Source: Dokdonia pacifica (lineage in GTDB: Bacteria > Bacteroidota > Bacteroidia > Flavobacteriales > Flavobacteriaceae). Taken from it: a stretch of DNA of 64,000 nucleotides. The stretch's first letter is position 1. Each line of letters opens with the position of its first letter. The notes beneath the pieces were generated by a model. That model was not told the DNA's origin and did not search any database. It saw nothing but the letters and a program-made list of their open reading frames with translations. Shown here one piece after another: positions 63,999-64,000 of this stretch. Location of the stretch: NCBI RefSeq assembly GCF_900188275.1, contig NZ_FZNY01000004.1, positions 186,001 through 250,000 of the forward strand, in the 5' to 3' direction. The translations under genes were made by a program, and so were the position numbers.

Positions 63999-64000
63999 AA

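Noticed and set aside
1-64000. tRNA and rRNA genes
   Set aside because: No cloverleaf-type sequence or rRNA signature was noticed in the gaps read on either strand; a covariance-model scan would be decisive.

Overview
The window is chromosomal DNA of a marine-type member of the Flavobacteriaceae (Bacteroidota); the genus cannot be fixed from the sequence alone. The evidence is the low GC, the A-rich leaders without clear Shine-Dalgarno sites, a type IX secretion (T9SS) adhesin paired with a PorP/SprF protein, an exosortase K/MSEP-CTERM pair, an HYC_CC_PP protein, a GH109-type oxidoreductase-fold glycosidase and the Gram-negative gene kdsA. A perfect palindrome, CGCTTTCGCGAAAGCG, is scattered through genes and gaps over most of the window. 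No rRNA, tRNA, CRISPR array or transposase gene was found.

Layout. 0-8.1 kb (minus strand): start of a glutaminase gene, small membrane proteins (DUF2809, DUF1361, DUF4173-like), a COQ4-like protein, a winged-helix regulator, the MSEP-CTERM protein with its exosortase, and another membrane protein. A 17-bp operator-like palindrome, ACTTTGAANTTCAAAGT, precedes two of these units. A 123-bp direct duplication lies at the 3' end of the last gene. 8.3-20 kb: PorP/SprF protein, a 2.7-kilo-residue T9SS adhesin (PKD, BspA-like and Fn3-like repeats), a TPR-membrane-AraC regulator and a small secreted protein. 20-26.2 kb: a compact glycan/sugar operon (GH109-like enzyme, GHMP kinase, sugar nucleotidyltransferase, Na+/solute symporter) and a transglutaminase. 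26.2-36.1 kb: housekeeping and stress genes (kdsA, flavin reductase, methyltransferase, msrA) and a metal/envelope group (HYC_CC_PP, barrel, two HMA proteins, NHL lipoprotein, MtfA-like peptidase).

36.1-58.9 kb is the unusual part. A gene-poor stretch of 1.9 kb with several long RNA-type hairpins leads into seven plus-strand genes, four of them encoding proteins of 733, 1125, 2152 and 2081 residues. None has a signal peptide, lipobox or T9SS tail. The 1125-residue protein ends in a domain compatible with a PD-(D/E)XK nuclease and is followed by a small acidic protein, which together look like a polymorphic toxin with its immunity protein. The 2152-residue protein has a DUF6603-like beta-rich core, the 2081-residue protein an invasin-like Ig domain, and the cluster ends with a phage tail-fibre-like protein and a cytoplasmic-type N-acetylmuramoyl-L-alanine amidase. 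No contractile sheath, tube, baseplate or AAA+ genes are present, so this may be an uncharacterised giant-protein toxin or particle system, possibly released by lysis or loaded onto machinery encoded elsewhere.

58.9-64 kb returns to ordinary genes: an ECF sigma factor with a probable membrane anti-sigma protein, a YwqK/MORN-like protein, an AhpD-like protein, a CPA1 Na+/H+ antiporter, a TrmH-family methyltransferase and a small membrane protein. REP-like dispersed repeats fill many of the gaps between 33 and 63 kb.
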